NCBI RefSeq assembly: GCF_015832195.1
Contig: NC_052046.1
Span: 21,444,161-21,508,160 of the forward strand
Length of the DNA: 64,000 nt
Origin: Motacilla alba alba
Taxonomy: Eukaryota; Chordata; Aves; Passeriformes; Motacillidae
Direction of reading: 5' to 3'
Position numbers and translations under genes: made by a program. Below, piece after piece: positions 36,549 to 49,310 of the stretch. The number at the start of each line of letters is the position of its first letter. Position 1 is the stretch's first letter. The notes beneath the pieces are model-generated. The model was not told where the DNA came from. It searched no databases and saw only the letters and a program-made list of their open reading frames with translations.

Positions 36549-39500
36549 TGCCCTTTACTCTAGACTATTCTAGTTGAGTGGAATCAATGTTGTAACACTC
36601 TTGAAAATCCACCCAGGATCAATTTCTTTTAGTTATCATCTCAGTAGTCTTTAGTGTTATCCTTGGCTTTGTGTGTAGTCCTAATGAGATAGTTGGCATT
36701 GCTTGGCAATTCATTGCCCCAGAGGCGTCTGAAGTGAGTCTTTCATTCTTTGTGAGGACCCCCTTGGATTCCCTGACAAGCTTTTCCCTTCAACGTTAAT
36801 TCATTGCTTGTTGAGAGCCAGCCAAATACATACTCAGTTAACTCTGCATGGCATACTTGAGATGATTTTATTTGGACCACTAGTTTAAGCTACTTGGGTT
36901 TTTTTAAACCCCAAAGGTCTCCCTGAGGACAGGGAGGATCTCTGAGTACAGAAAAGTGCTGTGAGTCCTCTGTGTCAAATGTAGCAAAGTGTGTTTGTGT
37001 GAAGGTGTGTTCTGGAATCTAAAGGTGGAGCTCTCTTAGACTGCTCTGCATAAGCACTCCTGCCAGTACCTGTGACTTCGCTCAAGGATATTTTCATCTT
37101 TGGTATCTGCAGACCAACCATTTAGAGGTCTGGCTGCCCCTTTGGAAGCAATGTGCCATTACATCATGATGAAGAGTTCAGGTAGCTACTATTTAATCAT
37201 AAACTGGGTTTGAGTTAGATTGGATGTGACTAGGATTGCTCTGTTTTAGAGGACAAGCATCTTGAATTGTAAGCATAGTTCTTCAAGTGCATTTTATTCC
37301 TATGTTCTTCCTTGTAGTCCTGTTTTTCATCCAGATGCAGTCTGAACTGGAGGTATCAGTTATTCTCTAGTTTAGATAGATGTTCTTTGAGGAGGACCAG
37401 TGGCCCAAGTTTAGGGTAATAATAATTGCCCCTTATGAGAAAGTCTAATTAGAGATCTCATGCAAATTATCCCCCCAGTCTCCCCCCCAGTTTTCATTGC
37501 TTACTCTGGAGATAATAGATTTTTCCTACAAGGGAGTTTGTTGTTAATCTTTACTGATGCAAGCTGATTTGGACAAACACTGAATACTTACATGGAATTT
37601 TTTAACTGTTAGCCTTACCATCCCAGTCATACTCAGATTCATGTCAGATGGGAGGGAAACGCAGTGAGACAGCACCACACTTATGAAGTAAGTAGATTGT
37701 GCAGAGTGCAAGTAGTGCATGAGTGGCACCTGTCAGGGAAGGGGCAGATTTGTTTGGGAGCAACAGTGACCATAAAAGCTCCTGGGCTACACTAAAGTTT
37801 TATTAGAGCAGTAAGTAGTCCAAGGATTGGGAGCATACAGGGAAGTGTAAGGTCTGAGACTGAGGATAATAAATGGAATACGAAAAAGTTCGTGTGTACA
37901 GCAGATACTGTATGTCCCTGTTCTGTATGTTAATTGCTAATACAATATATGCAAATCCATTTTCCTCTGTGAAAAAAACCTGTAGCTGCTTGCAGAGATA
38001 ATTCTGTCTGGAAAGTCAGACTTTAGTTTGCAACTGAAGCCTCTTGCCATGCCTTATGCATACACGTAAAGATCACACCATATCAGCTTTCACTACATAA
38101 AGTGTTTCTATTTCTTGCAAAAATAGAAAACATGCTAGGTAATGTCTTTAGGCTCATTAGCAACTGTCTCAGGTTAGTGGTCTGGACAGCCTTTGCCTTT
38201 AGTATCTGGGCTAAAAGATGTTAAACCTGCTGAAAAGTACTTCTAAGTTTTCTGGGCTGTTGAATAAATAGAGAATTGTGGGAAACTAAGAGTTGCAGCA
38301 TTAGCTTGGATGGTACCTGGTGCCTGTGTCATTTGGGCACCAGTAATGGGCTTTTCTAGCTGACTGTCTGATGCTGTGTAGGCAGGTCATCTGCACCACC
38401 CAGCCTGCAAAGTGAATGATTATAATCTCAGCAAGTCAGGGCATTCAGGTGTCCCCACCTCAGAAGTCACAGGAGCTTCTTCATGTGGTTGATACTAACC
38501 CTAATGATTAATAGTCACAGGTGGTGCGTCTTAATTGTATTTGCTGAAGGAGCAAGTTTTAGCTGTTAGGAGCAATGCTGTAAAATTTATTTGCCTGTAT
38601 TTTAAGAATATTCCAAGTGGTGCTACTGAGATGACTAGGACAAGAATTGTAAGATAAGTAGGAAGTTGTTTAAGTGTATAAAGAGGCTTGTGCTAAAATG
38701 AGGAATATTATAAAGCGGGAGTGGAGGTTATTAGTCGAGTCATCAGGTTTTGTTTTTGTGGCCAAACATTTTATTCTTCTTATAAGTGGTGCTGGCATAA
38801 AATTGCTGTAGCTTATACAAATTTGGAAGACTTCCAGTATGAAATAGCATTGGGGAACTATGTTGAAGTGAGTGAATGACTGGAATAAAAAAGTATGAAA
38901 TTGCAATATGCAACATTACTGGAGGACCTGTAACAGAAATGTCTATGATAAACTGTGAACTCAGCTATTATAAGGAGTTTAGTTTAGGATCTGACTGCAT
39001 TTTCTGGATAAGATGGTGTTTGCATGGACCAATCCTAGGTGAGATCATGTGGGGAGAAGGGCTGATGGGATAGAATGTGGGAGATTTTGGCATAAGACTG
39101 AAAGATACTGCTTACTTTCTGTAGTAATGGAAGACTGGAAGATGGTAGTCTCATCTAAACCAGTCAGAGTTGCCTTCCCCCCTCCCCCCGATTCATAGAG
39201 TAGGAAGAGAAACACAAGCTGGTGATATATACTGGAACATGAGGGATCTTAAGGAATTGTCCGCCCAAGTATGGGGGACAAACCTGACTTTATCTTGGAG
39301 ATTGGATAAATAGGTATAAGGCCCCAAACAACTTGCTCAATGAAGTTTTAAAATGACTTATGGTTGTTCATGTACTCCAAGTTGCATGCACAAGAGAAAT
39401 ACTGACAAGATATTTTTAAGAGATCAAAACAACAGAAACAACTTCACTGGCAACTTTAGAATATCAAAGAACTTGGGCAAAAGGTTTAGTGCAACATTCA

Positions 39501-39589
39501 GTCAGCATAGAACACTTCTCAAAGTGTTGACTTGGCCCATTGAACTTAGCAAACACTAAGCATGATTGATTTTAAGTCATTCAGAAATT

Positions 39590-39966
39590 CTAAGAAGAGG
39601 TAATTAGAAGAAGGAGAAGGAGGGAAAGACAAAAAAGGTACAGAAGAGCCCACATACAGTAACCAACCCCTGGGTTCCAGCAATGTTCAGGGAGAACTTC
39701 CCCAAGGAGGTGGGGTCTAGACAATGCGATGGTCTCGTGTTCACCCTTAAATACCTCTGGCCTTCCTGGGCCCTTTCCCCATGTGGAATTTCCAGTCTTT
39801 TGGCCACTCAGGAGCTGGGTTAGCTCCAGAGGGGCATTGCCTCCTCTTTGCCGAGGAATGGTATCTCTGTTGGGCTGGTATACAGGCTCTAGGGCGCTGG
39901 GGGTGTATAGGGCAGGGCACTGCCTTGTTAAGATAAGGTCTGACCTGCCCCTTTCCTCAGCACACA
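39590..39966 (-). mobile_element. Possible LTR or other ERV-derived segment
   Basis: A GC-richer block with sharp borders lies in AT-rich intron. Read on the minus strand it starts TGTGCTGAGGAAAGG and has a TATA-like TATTTAAGG at 39747-39755, a promoter-like arrangement expected of a U3 region. I do not recognise the family, find no clear AATAAA, and see no secure target duplication. The 125-codon minus-strand open frame here shows no recognisable protein. Confidence 0.4.
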
Positions 39967-42836
39967 TGTATCCTAAAATGCCTCAAGACAGCAGTCTTTC
40001 ACAATGGGATTACATGATGCAATTCCCTAAAGCAAAATTAAAGTTCAAGAAAGTTTTACTTCCACTTGTAATCCTATTTCTAGGATTTTTCAGGCTTTTA
40101 GGTGGACATTGGTGGAGTGCTGGCTGTTCATAGTCTGGTCTCACTACTTGCATCAGATAATTCTGTTTGAGACATATACTTTAGTTAGCAACATTTAAGC
40201 ATAGTAATCAACAAAGCTGTTTGCACCCTATATTTTAAGGAAAAGAAAGACTATGCTTGTAAATAAATGAGGCCCTGTAGTGTGGAATTGGAAATTTCTG
40301 TGGAAATGGAAATGCTAATGGCTGGGATGTGAAGCAGGGTTCTGAATGTCAGATTTTGAAAGAAAACTGAAAGGGAAATAATGCAGTATATCAATTACTC
40401 TGACTACTGTCACACGTGGAATTACAAAACCAGATTTGCTAAAACAAAACTTTTTATTTAGCCTTTCTTTTGGGTGCAGTTAATGTTTATGGAAATTTCA
40501 AATAATCTACTAGTTCAAGGAAGGAGAAGAAACTCTGAGCGGTAAGTTGCATGCAGGTAGAAATTAAATCCTGTAAAAAATTACTCTCAGTATTTAAATA
40601 GTGGTTGGAACATATAGAATTTTCTTGCAGATAGATTTAAGGATCATACTGAGGCAAGTTTTTTGCTGGTTTCAGGTATAGTTAATACAGATTTTTAAAT
40701 AGTCTGAGCTCCTCACATGAAAATAATAGCCTGACCTCCTCATTTTTTGGAAAGCACCTGCAGAAGTATTCAGAATGATTCTACTGCCCAGCTGTATGTT
40801 CTACTGACTGATTATGTCAGTTATGGTAAGAAAGTCAGACCTGTAACTGCAGGTGAATGATGTCTTGTGTATTACTCAGTTTATAGTCAGGGCTCATCAC
40901 CATGTAAACTGACACAGAGGAATGTACAACACATTGTTGTATTAATGGGACGCTGATGTACTGTGGTACATTTTAAAAGAATTCGAAGTGGATTTGTCTT
41001 TGATCCATCAGGAATCCGGGATAACAATTATCATTAATCTGGTATTCCCTCCATACTAACAGAAAGTAATCGCATCTGAAACTCTTTGTTTTGTAGGTAG
41101 ACAGCTATTAAAAGTATATTAATAATATGCAGTGACTGTAATAAGCTTTTTAAAAAAGATTTGAAATATCTTCCCTCAGTGGCAAAGACATAGGATTTCT
41201 TGAAGCTACTTGCAAAACAATCACAGTTCAATTGTCTTGATACAGTTTTCTTAACAATAGGTGCTTGCAAAATGAGCCACCCTGTGCATTGTTATGAATC
41301 AGAGTATTGTTTTGTTACATTAATTGCCTATCCATGGTGTCTCCCAGAGGATGCTGGAGTTAATTATCTAATGTCTGACCGCCAGTCCAGTTTACTTCAC
41401 TAAATCAGACACTTGGGCAGTATTCTCAGTCACATTGAGATACTGTAGGACTAAAACATACAATACAAGCAGATTTCAAAGAACAGTAGGCTTTGACTTA
41501 TCAGCAAGCCCTGTGCATGTGGACAGAGAGGTAACTGGCACTGGGTTTTATTTGAAGGTCTCTCAGATACTGACTTGCAGATGGGTGGGTGAATGTGTTG
41601 ATGGATGGAGGTGCGTGTAGAACTCTGCTTCTAACCCATCTTGCTCCTCTGGAATACTACACCTTATGCCTGTAATAGCGCTAGCTGTTTCTCCAGTCAT
41701 TAGGGGTTTGTATTCTCATTCTTTGTTTCCAGGTTTGTCTGAGTTCTTACAATTGCTAGATAAACCTTCAGGATTTAGTATCTAGGTATTATGTGTATGG
41801 CGTCACCAGTCTTGTTATTTTAAAAGCTGATTCGCTATTGAAAGTAATGCTTGCAAGTTGATTTTCCTAATAACAGGATCTGATGCTCTTCCTGAGTAAG
41901 ACTTTGACTTCTTAAGGTTTTGTCTGTAAGGAAGTGATCTGTGTTGATTCTAGCAACATAGTTTGCAGCATTGTGACTCCGCAAATCCAAATCCAGACCG
42001 ATAGCTATAACATTGCTGCATTATTTAATAATATTTTTTCTTCTTTATGAAGTTTTTATGTATATTTTAACTCATGGACAGTAAGGTATGTCCATGATGT
42101 GTGTTGAAAACATGTTTATATCCATATATAACTTCAGCTAGCAAAAAAAAAAAGGAATTGGTTTACAAAGCCCCATATTCTGATTTGTAAAACTGTTTCC
42201 TGTCAAAAGCTGTTTGTCTCACTATGTTAAGGCTAGTTCTGTGCTCTTCTGCCAGAGTTCAAGGTAGCTTCTTTGTCTTTTTTACTTATCTAAGTTACAA
42301 CACACTCCAGATTTCAGCTGATGTTTTTCTAGTGGCAGCAGTTAAAGTTTTTGACTGTGTTTTATCTGCACAGTGTTAGATTTTTTTTTTTAGTTTCTCT
42401 TTTAAAATAATTTCTGTTAGTAGAAAAAGAAAATCCAGTTAGCTGTTAAATTGAATGAACTGTTGCTCTCAGTAATTTGTGTTTACAGTTGATGCAGGGT
42501 AAGAATAAATTTTTTTAGTCCCCAAGTAAAGATTGGAATCTGTGGCTTCAGATTCCCTCTGCTTCAGCCCATTCAGGGAATGAAAATCCTTGCCACCTTG
42601 AAATTATTGAGGCCCTCAGAAGTGTCTGAAGGGTAATGAAGAAGCTGAGGTCTTGAGGGGATGCAGAGAATGTAGGAAGGACATAATTCTGCCATGATAG
42701 ATTAATGGGTAAAAAAACCGTGGGGGTATTGGCCAGTGAGAATGGAATCCATGTCTCTTGAGGCTGTGGAAAGAGCAGCTGCAAAAGCTGCTCAGCACAG
42801 CTCAAAAAGCATCTTGCATCTGCTTCTAGACAAAGC

Positions 42837-42864
42837 GGGGTTGGGGGTGGGGGGGACTGTGGGG
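42837..42864 (+). other. G-run cluster, potential G-quadruplex
   Basis: Four runs of 4, 5, 7 and 4 G lie within 28 bases with short loops (TT, T, ACTGT). This satisfies the usual G3+ N1-7 rule on the strand that becomes MAST4 pre-mRNA. Folding is a prediction from pattern only. Confidence 0.6.
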
Positions 42865-43292
42865 ATGTGTGTTGATCACTGTTTGCTACCTAATCACTCA
42901 ATGATTATGCTTTCCCATATAGAATTAATGTGATCTGTTATGGGCATCACTGTGATAAATGCAATGTTAATTCAGACATCTGAATAGCAGTCAAGGCCAC
43001 TTGAAGCCCTTTAAGGACTCAGTTTTTTATTTTTTGTGCTGGCCTTTTCACACATAGGTAGTAATTTTCCCCTCAGAAATTTCATGTTGTTTGTAGCTGG
43101 CTACATTGGAGCTATTTTTTTATCAATTACTTTTGTTTCAGTCTCATTTATATCCAAAAATAAAATGCTACAACAAATGCATTACTTTTTTCTATTATCA
43201 TGTATTGCTGCTAGAGCCATTTTAAAGGAAAGTTTAAGGGAAGATTGATTGTTAGATATATGCCAGTACTACTTTAAATTGGATCCTTTTGG

Positions 43293-43440
43293 CTTTTTTT
43301 TTTTTTGGGGGGGGGGGAGGTTGGGAGCAGTTGTTTTAAGTGTTTTTTAATTTGGGGTTGGGGGTTTTTTGTGTGTGTTTGGGGGTTTATTTTGTACATT
43401 TGGGGGTTATTTTGTAGGGTTTTGGGTTATTTTAGATGTA
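43293..43440 (+). repeat. T13-G11 junction and G/T-rich tract
   Basis: A run of about 13 T passes directly into about 11 G (to 43317). Repeated GGGGTT, GGGGGTTT and GGGTTATTTT units follow until about 43435. It is low-complexity sequence; the Gly/Phe/Trp-rich open frames here are artefacts. Confidence 0.8.
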
Positions 43441-44148
43441 ATTTTTATTTCTTCCAAAGGAAGGAATACAGTTTCTCTTTTAACTGTACAGGCTGAGGGG
43501 TGGAGGTGGCAGAAGCAGCTCTCAGCAACTGCTGCCTTTCTGCACTCATGCTGGTCCACCGGAGGTCAGGTGTTCTAACAGAAAGGAGTAACAAACTCCA
43601 AAGCTGAAACCTGTTCACAAAATGCAGTTAAGCGTAAAAAAGTTCAGTTCAGTGTGTTTTGTCTGCTTGTTTGTTTTGGAGATAAAAAAATGAGCAACTA
43701 AAAAAAAATAGCAAGGGAGCCAGTGCTGTAGAGACTCCACATATAGGCTAAATCTGTTTGATAATGATTTTTCTATCTTTCATTGTTTTGTATGATATTA
43801 AAAAAGAATGTTTTTTGTGACATTAAAAACCTGTTCTTTCAAGTTAATGTACTGGTTTCTTTAAACATTAATTATCAAATTGTTTTGAGAATTTTCAAAT
43901 TAAAAGGCTTAATGAACAGTTCTCTATGAGTTACAAAATCCAGTCACTGAAACTCAGTATAAATGAAACATGAGTCAAAATAAGATTCTGTTTCAGAATT
44001 TATTTTCAGAGAAGCTGTGAAAGAAAAAAATTCTGAAATTCATTTCTACCCCACTGGAAATGCTTGCATTAATATGTCTAAATGTTTTTAATGACTTCTC
44101 TTCACCCTACCATCTAATAATAATTCTTTTGTGTATCATCTCCAACAG

Positions 44149-44218
44149 GAAACAGTCCTCAAGATAGCCCTAGGAATTTCTCTCCCAGTGCCTCAGCCCA
44201 CTTTTCTTTTGCACGAAG
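44149..44218 (+). CDS. MAST4: MAST4 coding exon 3
   Basis: The acceptor is TCCAACAG and the donor CGAAG|GTAAG. It completes Gly61, encodes residues 62-83 (N-S-P-Q-D-S-P-R-N-F-S-P-S-A-S-A-H-F-S-F-A-R) and ends with two bases of codon 84. The N-S-P-x-D-S-P-R-N-F-S-P signature is shared by all MAST kinases. Its phase-2 end fits both the microexon at 47298 and the exon at 48046. Confidence 0.95.
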
Positions 44219-46207
44219 GTAAGAGGTTGTTCATAGTATTCAACACGCATTTTGCATGGAGGTAGTGTTGTTGTATACAGATACAAAAGGTGATTGCAAA
44301 TACATTTGTCAAGTCTGTCACTTAGAATAATAAGTATTAGCTCATTTTTGTAAACCATTTTAAACCTCAGCACCAGCATACTACTAAATGTGCGATGCAA
44401 TGTGAGCATATATTTTTTTAATTTAAAAAATAGAATAATGATTTAATTGTAATGAATCTGATTCAGACATTATTGTCTTACCTACTGAGATGTGAGGAAA
44501 TTTTAAACTACTTGAAGGTTTCTTCCTGTATTTTTTTAATGATGTAAGAAGTGCATTGCTTATGAGATCACTCTAATACAGGTCCTGATTCTACTGACAG
44601 CAGCAATACCATTACCATACCTTGAATACCTGTCATTGACCTGTTTCAATATCTGTACCAAAGTCTGTGAGACAATAAACGTTGTCACAGGAGTGTTGTG
44701 AGGATTAATTAATGATAGTAGAAGTTTTGAAGCTCTAAAGTGAATTTGAAGTGATTTATGAAGTAAATTATTATTATTAAATGAACCATAACCAAAGTTG
44801 TCATGGGAGACTGCCTATTTGTGCCAGTGTGGTTCCCCATCACAAAACACACTGTCACCCTACTGCAAATAATATGTTCCTTAACTCTTATGTCTGTGAA
44901 GATAAACAGAGTATATATGTTTAGCCAGGAGTATATATATATAAAAAAATGAAATTGGAATCCTTAAGCATTCCAGGCATCTAACTGATGGATTTGCAGC
45001 TATAACTTACCTGTAAAGTTTTAGTCACTTTATTTTGGGAGATCAGTAAAATAGCACACAAAAATTCTCATAAGTAAGTGCAAGAAAATGTCTTAACTTT
45101 TTTTTTTTTTTTTTAAAAGCTGTGAAGGGGTTAAAGCTTGCATAATTTTTTAATCTGCGTCTAGCTAATTTGTGACAGTAGATCTTGTCAATCTTTCTAG
45201 TAGCTTATGATGCTGCTTTTTAAATTATCTTAAGAAAGTTGAATATTTCTTTTGAATCTACTTCCTTTTGATAGTGTTCCTTTTGTCAGAGATACTATCT
45301 CTTCAGAGATTACATTTGTTTGTGAGCATATTTTCAGAAAGATTCATTAAATCCAGAAATAGATTATGACAGAAAAAGCAGATGTGAAAGATCAAGCATT
45401 GCTTAGAAATACAGCAGCCGGGAAATAGTTTTTCTTTCCCACCCATAATCAACAAAAAGTTTAAAACATCATACTTTTGCAAACCTTAGAATTCAGAATT
45501 CATTTTTAAAAAGTATTTGTTTTCCAGTGTTTCATTTGGATTTTGACCTCTCTAGAGCCCAGTAATGAGGTTTAAATAGATTCTTTAACTGAAAGAAATT
45601 TCTATGATTTAAAAATATCTCGCCACTTCAGTAGGATTCAAGAAACATTTAGAGCAATTTTCTGTGGAAACTGATTTTGTTCTGTGTTTATATTGAAAAT
45701 GCTTGATGGCAATGAAGTCTAAAACTGCATTGATGCAACTTTTTTTCTTATGAATTTGGTATGTCTGTTGTGGTTGTTTTCATATAAGTTGTGGTAGGAT
45801 GAATTTTCATAGTAAAATGCACTGTGGTTAATGACTTTATGCCTTTTCTGTTATATTTTGTAAATTTAATAGGTATGCAAAGGAGGGGAAAGACAAGGGT
45901 GGTAGAGCAGGTTGAAGGAGCAGGGGCAAAGGTGTAGGGATATGGATACTCCTGTTTTATCCACTGCCGCTGAGTCAGTGGGGATACCAAAAAGCTGGGA
46001 CAGTGTGAGGAAGGGAGAGAGAGGCAAAGGAAATTATTTGAGAGCTTCTACAAAGCTGCTTTCTTAGTGTAGCCACTTCTCATCAGGTGCTGGCCATGCC
46101 ATGCAGCAGCTGCAGGAAAGGGAGCTGCCTCAGGGAGATGGCCCTGTGCTGTGCTTCCAGCTGGTGGGCAGGGTTGGAAGTAGCCTTCCCCAGTGCCTTG
46201 GATCTAA

Positions 46208-46320
46208 GCTGGAGAGTCACCTTCCTCTGCTGGAGAGTCACCTTCCCACCCTGTCTGGTGGGATGATCAGGAATAGCCTGATCAGGAATAGCCTGATATT
46301 CCTGGGCCCAGGAATAGCCT
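46208..46320. repeat. Two adjacent short tandem duplications
   Basis: GCTGGAGAGTCACCTTCC is present twice about 21 bp apart (46208-46248). GATCAGGAATAGCCT is then repeated in tandem from 46266, with a third partial AGGAATAGCCT near 46310. The surroundings are GC-richer than the rest of the intron. Confidence 0.7.
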
Positions 46321-46636
46321 GTGCCTCTGGAAGTCGGCACTTCTGTTGTACATACGCGTCCAGCATCTAGGAACCCATGGGTAGGTGACAGACTGCCCTT
46401 TCTAGAGCTGCTGGAAAGTGAGTAAAGCCATGCTTTAGGACTGTAGCAAGAGTCCAGGGGAAAATGCTGTAGGGGCTTTTCTCCCATAATCCCTTATGAA
46501 TGCTTCCTGTTTGCCCATGTTTGCCTCCCAGATAACTTTCTGCGTCCTTGACAGCCTTTCTGTGTGACGCAAGTCAAGTGACAAGTACCCTGTTCACTGT
46601 GAGTTTCTCAATTAAGAAATACTTTCTTTCTCACAG

Positions 46637-46709
46637 ATGCAGAATACATGGGTCTCATCTACATTTAAATACTGCCCAAGTTCTTTCAATTGGGAACAGC
46701 TAAGCCAAA
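46637..46709 (+). other. Candidate poison or pseudo-exon in MAST4 intron 3
   Basis: A good acceptor (TTTCTTTCTCACAG) precedes 46637 and a good donor (CCAAA|GTAAGA) follows 46709. The 73-nt length is not a multiple of three. Joined after exon 3 it reads through 22 codons and then meets TAA, so inclusion would truncate MAST4. The sequence resembles no protein I know; use of the exon is unproven. Confidence 0.25.
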
Positions 46710-47297
46710 GTAAGAGAGAACTGCTTTTAGAATGGTGCTTTTATCTGGAAACTGATGTATCTTTTAAATACCTGGGTGAAGAAGAGAATGTAAGAGAATT
46801 AATTAAGAGCAAGATTATGGCAGAGGTGGAAGCTTTTTCCAGAGTTCAGTATTTGACACAATTAGCAGTCTCTAGCAGTCTCTTCATATTTTAATACTAA
46901 TAATGTACTGTAGTTTCTTTTCTTAAGCGTTATGCATACAAAGTCCCAGAGTTTTGGTAGTAGTTTGTGGATGAATAAGTGGATATATTGGAAAGAAGCA
47001 AGGAGCTTTTTAGACTATTAGCTTGAAGGAAGGGACCTTTTAAACCTCTGCATCAATAGGTTTAAGATTCCTGATTTGACATCACTTCAGTTCTTCAAAA
47101 ATACACTTCAATTAATCTTTAGTTCTTCAGAATTTTACTTTTTGTGTCAATCAGACTTGGGACATGATCTTTGTAAAACAGATCTTCAGTTCTCCTTTCC
47201 ACATTGTCATACCGTTTGTTAATAAAAACTTGGCCTTTTTTTTATTTATATATTATTTTGCCTTTTTTTTAACACTTTTGATTCAATTGTATTGCAG

Positions 47298-47318
47298 TCA
47301 TGGACATCGAAATGACAG
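47298..47318 (+). CDS. MAST4: MAST4 21-nt cassette microexon (predicted)
   Basis: This 21-base exon is bounded by a T-rich acceptor ending ATTGCAG and a donor ACAG|GTAAAT. It fits the phase-2 junction between exons 3 and 4 exactly. Inclusion inserts S-H-G-H-R-N-D between Arg83 and Arg84 without a stop or frameshift. I recall MAST family proteins with a comparable insert of the S-H-x-H-R-x-D type before R-T-D-G-R-R-W-S, which supports the call. It adds basic, His-rich residues beside a likely phosphorylation site. It is probably optional and tissue-dependent, as microexons often are; that part is inference. Confidence 0.7.
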
Positions 47319-47833
47319 GTAAATTCTACCTTCTCAAAAATCCAAACACTTCTTTCATAGTTGGTTTTTTGTTTGCCACTTTGAATGTTGAAGTTCCATG
47401 TTGTCTTTGTATAATCACCTCAGACGATGAAGAACATAAATTGTGTTTTGGTTATAATCTATGTATTTATTTTATTTTTTTATTTGCGGAGTGAGCATGA
47501 TTTTTTTCCTGAAGATTTGTTTTTCCTGATTCATGTATGTAACATTTAACATTTAGGTTTGGTTTTACCTAATCATTAGCCTGCTAGTTTGCAGATACCC
47601 TCTGCTGATGCCACTGAAGAATGCACTACCCTTTTATATCAGACAGAATGTGATGGTTATTTTGTGGCTCAGAGCACAGTGGCCTGCATTTGTTCACAAT
47701 TTGTTTTAATTTTCTTCTCATTAATTTTTATGTGATGGACCTGAAAGTTGTGAGCTTCTTGTCCTTTTCTGTTTGTATTAGATACCAATTCTGTGGACCT
47801 GTTCATTCTCTTTGTGATTGTTTAATCTCATAG

Positions 47834-48250
<417 letters not shown>

Positions 48251-48659
48251 TGATAGGAAACTGCTTTACTTCCCTGAAATAGACAAAAACTTTACACAAT
48301 GTGTACTTTACTTAGAGATACTTTCTGGTAGTGAATAGTGTTTGGCTGCTCCCTTTTGATCTGCCTTATTTTAGCCATATAATTGTTAGGTATCAAATCT
48401 TAACTGAGGCTGCCTTGATGACAAGAAGAAAGAGAAACTGTCTATGGCATGATTCATCTGTCCTAGGTTAGACTGCTGTCTTAGGATGAGGTGAATCACA
48501 CATTTGCCTTTCTTTTCCTTTGGCAATTGTGAGATGTTAGATACTTAGCCATTCAGATGGCTGTAATCAGAATAAAAGGAATCCTTTAGGATACATAATA
48601 GAGTAAGTTTGACTGACTTACTAATTTTTACCTTTTGGACCAGTTGTTTCAGTGTGATT

Positions 48660-49310
48660 GTGGTGGTTTAAAAAACCCGCTGGGAATTAAACTCCAAGTA
48701 GGCCACCCCCATTTTTCCCACCCTGCTCCAGTGAGAGGGGGGATAAAGGCAGGGACTATGGATTGAGATAACCACAGCAGAGACTATGGGTTGAAGTAAC
48801 AACATAAAACCAAAGCTAAGGAGTAGGAAATGCACAGTAATGACAACAATATTGTACAAAAGAGAAGGTGCTTCACACACAGATGTTCAGCACCTCAGCT
48901 CAGTTCTGTGTGGCTGCTGAGACAAAGAAAAGATGGCATTTGCTTTCTGCAGCTTGCGTTCCCCATCCCTGAGGCTGGAAAAAGCAACAACGAGGGACAA
49001 ATCCCCAAAAAAGCTGGGTTGTCCATGTCTTGCTGTCTGCTGCCAGATCACTGGGCTCAGCTGTGGTTGTCAGTATTCAGCTGGGCTCGGCTCGGCTCCC
49101 CTCAGGCTCGCTTCTGCCAGTCTTGTGTCAGCCCCCTGCCATGCCTGTGCATCTCATATGCCACAGCACTGCCTTGGATCCTGCTCCAGGACTTGCGAGC
49201 TAGCTGTGGCAGAAGTACCAGCCTCTACTTTGTGCATCTGCGCACCTCTGTACTGGAGAGGAATGACTCATGTTACGTCCTGGAGCAGAGCTCTTGGTTG
49301 TGGTAGTCTC
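48660..49310 (-). mobile_element. Degraded ERV-type LTR, minus strand
   Basis: The left end (TGGTGGTTTAAAAAACCC, then a CCACCC-rich stretch, GGATTGAGATAACCACAGCA and TGGGTTGAAGTAACAACATA) resembles the U5 side of a common avian LTR type, the same broad type as the outer element at 35330. The interior is GC-rich up to about 49310. Limits are approximate and no target duplication is secure. The overlapping 127- and 158-codon open frames show no recognisable domain and are attributed to the repeat. Confidence 0.5.

Larger units (their letters stand above)
32458..44148 (+). other. MAST4: MAST4 intron 2 (about 11.7 kb)
   Basis: This is a GT-AG phase-1 intron. It holds a minus-strand LTR with a second LTR nested in it (about 35330-36548), another possible LTR (about 39590-39966), and G-run clusters at 42837-42864 and 43307-43420. 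Pyrimidine runs occur near 37471-37492 and 39176-39190. I see nothing recognisable in 32460-35320, 36560-39580, 39980-42830 or 43450-44140. Confidence 0.85.
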
